64,000 bases of DNA from positions 124,001-188,000 of the forward strand of contig NZ_BCVA01000003.1 of assembly GCF_001591505.1 (NCBI RefSeq), in the 5' to 3' direction. Of the stretch, positions 62,914 to 64,000 are shown one piece after another; the stretch's first letter is position 1, and each line of letters begins with the position of its first letter. The translations under genes were made by a program, and so were the position numbers. The notes under the pieces are model-generated. The model was not told where the DNA came from. It saw nothing but the letters and a program-made list of their open reading frames with translations, and did no database searches. This DNA comes from Neobacillus niacini NBRC 15566 (GTDB lineage: Bacteria; Bacillota; Bacilli; Bacillales; Cytobacillaceae).

Positions 62914-64000
62914 ATGGATAGGCTCAAGATAGCGATCATAACTCCAGGTGTTTATCCAATCCCTGGTAATAAATCCAGTTCTGTTGAGTTAGTTGTACAA
63001 AAAACATCCAATCTTCTACAAAAAGATGTAGATGTAATTATATTTGGAAAAAAGACTAAAAACCAATCCTTCATTGAAAGACAAGGTAATATAACCTATT
63101 ATCGGTTTCAATTTAATAACAAAACCTATATTCCTGAAGTAATTGAACAGCTGCAACAAGATAAGCCTGATATTATTCAAATTGAGAATCGCCCTAGATT
63201 TGTAAAAATCATTCGTAAGGCAATTCCTGATGCTAAAATTATCCTTTTTCTGCATTCAGTAACATTTATCTCCCCTCCATACATGAAAGATCACCTGCTT
63301 ATAAATTATCTAAATCAAACAAATGCTATTGTTGTAAATAGTCAATTTTTAAGAAATTATTTAATAGAAAAAACAAATGGAAATGCAAATAAAATATATG
63401 TTAATCATTTGGGAGTGAACACCGACCAGTTTAAACCTAAGTGGCAGCTAGACAGTACCACAAAATTAGATATTTTAAGAAAAAAACTAGGTATCTCAAA
63501 TAATAAAGTTCTACTATATGTTGGCAGATTGGTTGAAATTAAAGGGGTGCACCATATTTTAGAAGCAATGCCGGATCTCATTAAAGCTGACCCTTCTATT
63601 CGTCTAATTATTGCAGGAAGCCCAACTGAACAAAAAACATATTCTGACTATTTAAGAAATCTGGCTGAAGATGTAAAGGACCACGTTGTTTTTACTTCTT
63701 TTATACCGAATGATAAGGTTCAGGAATTGTTTCAAATATCAGATTTACTAGTAGTTCCTTCTGCCCAAAATGAAGCTTTTGGACTTGTAAATCTAGAAGC
63801 GATGTCAACTGGCACCCCTGTCATTGCTACAAAATCCGGCGGTATGCCTGAAATTATCGACCATGGAATAACCGGATTGTTAATAGACCCTTCTAATGTA
63901 CGTGAAGAATTGACCAAACACATAATTAACTTACTATCCAATCCTAGAAAGATACAGCAAATGGGTAAAGAAAGTGTCGTGCGGGTAAGCAACTATTTTA
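62914..64000 (+). CDS. CotSA-like glycosyltransferase, GT4 family (runs off the right edge)
   Basis: ATG 62914 follows GAAAGGAG, and the frame is open for 362 codons to the window end. The N-terminal GT-B domain begins MDRLKIAIITPGVYPIPGNK and the C-terminal domain has LLYVGRLVEIKGVHHILEAM (donor-site lysine), VVPSAQNEAFGLVNLEAMST and GTPVIATKSGGMPEII, typical of GT4 retaining transferases. The sequence resembles spore-coat CotSA-type proteins, which fits the sporulation genes in the window, although a capsule or teichoic-acid role is possible. Only a short C-terminal tail should be missing. Confidence 0.85.
   Translation, partial: MDRLKIAIITPGVYPIPGNKSSSVELVVQKTSNLLQKDVDVIIFGKKTKNQSFIERQGNITYYRFQFNNKTYIPEVIEQLQQDKPDIIQIENRPRFVKIIRKAIPDAKIILFLHSVTFISPPYMKDHLLINYLNQTNAIVVNSQFLRNYLIEKTNGNANKIYVNHLGVNTDQFKPKWQLDSTTKLDILRKKLGISNNKVLLYVGRLVEIKGVHHILEAMPDLIKADPSIRLIIAGSPTEQKTYSDYLRNLAEDVKDHVVFTSFIPNDKVQELFQISDLLVVPSAQNEAFGLVNLEAMSTGTPVIATKSGGMPEIIDHGITGLLIDPSNVREELTKHIINLLSNPRKIQQMGKESVVRVSNYF

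Noticed and set aside
1..64000. CRISPR arrays, tRNA or rRNA genes, transposases, phage genes, attachment sites
   Set aside because: None seen on reading. No direct-repeat array with regular spacers and no transposase or integrase domains. A tRNAscan or ISfinder search would be the formal test.

Overview
The window is a stretch of low-GC chromosome from an endospore-forming Bacillaceae (Neobacillus/Mesobacillus/Cytobacillus-like; the genus is inferred, not proven). Support comes from GerA-type germinant receptor genes, a Spo0A-like regulator, a CotSA-like glycosyltransferase, strong AGGAGG ribosome sites, U-tailed intrinsic terminators, an S-box (SAM-I) riboswitch, a T-box leader and a PurR-box pair. 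No rRNA, tRNA, CRISPR array, insertion sequence or prophage was seen.

Layout. 0-1.5 kb: leftward germinant receptor operon (B then A subunit, the A gene running off the left edge). 1.6-9.4 kb: single-gene metabolic units: a YdeI-like protein, a DltE-like dehydrogenase, a MetE-C/YxjG methionine synthase under a SAM-I riboswitch, purT plus an OxlT-like transporter behind PurR boxes, an Lrp regulator divergent from a metallo-beta-lactamase-fold hydrolase, and a FrnE/DsbA-type oxidoreductase whose first active-site cysteine codon is TGA. 9.8-17.5 kb: a Spo0A paralogue, a GH4 6-phospho-glucosidase with divergent RpiR regulator, DUF192, YqgV/MTH1187, an MBL hydrolase, an ArsR regulator with a striking operator, a VOC protein and a DUF3231 gene interrupted by TGA. 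17.7-27.2 kb: an eight-gene rightward locus: YesM/YesN-type two-component system, sugar ABC importer, TIM-barrel protein, FAD oxidoreductase and a secreted DUF4127 protein. 27.3-41.9 kb: methyltransferases, a divergent ArgH, malate:quinone oxidoreductase, an MFS carrier, GNATs, YisL, T-box-controlled leuA, a LysM/beta-propeller protein and a nitroreductase, with several decayed genes among them.

42.1-47.9 kb: a nucleotide-sugar cluster (two SDR-type sugar enzymes, UDP-glucose dehydrogenase, cupin isomerase, glucose-1-phosphate cytidylyltransferase, a glycosyltransferase-like protein), probably for a cell or spore surface glycan. 48.0-48.7 kb: AIM24 protein. 49.0-60.6 kb: a compact four-gene operon encoding a membrane-anchored vWA protein, a 1119-aa tubulin/FtsZ-like GTPase, a coiled-coil membrane protein and a 1278-aa membrane protein that appears to join a degenerate MrfA/YprA-helicase-like core to a DA1-like zinc metallopeptidase. 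60.9-64 kb: a second PRPP synthetase, a formate/nitrite channel and a CotSA-like glycosyltransferase running off the right edge.

The two observations most worth pursuing are the candidate selenocysteine-containing FrnE protein (TGA at the CPFC position followed by a hairpin that fits bacterial SECIS rules) and the vWA/tubulin-like/DA1-peptidase operon. At least four other loci are broken (CBO0543 family, DUF3231, a class I methyltransferase, a BadF-type kinase remnant).
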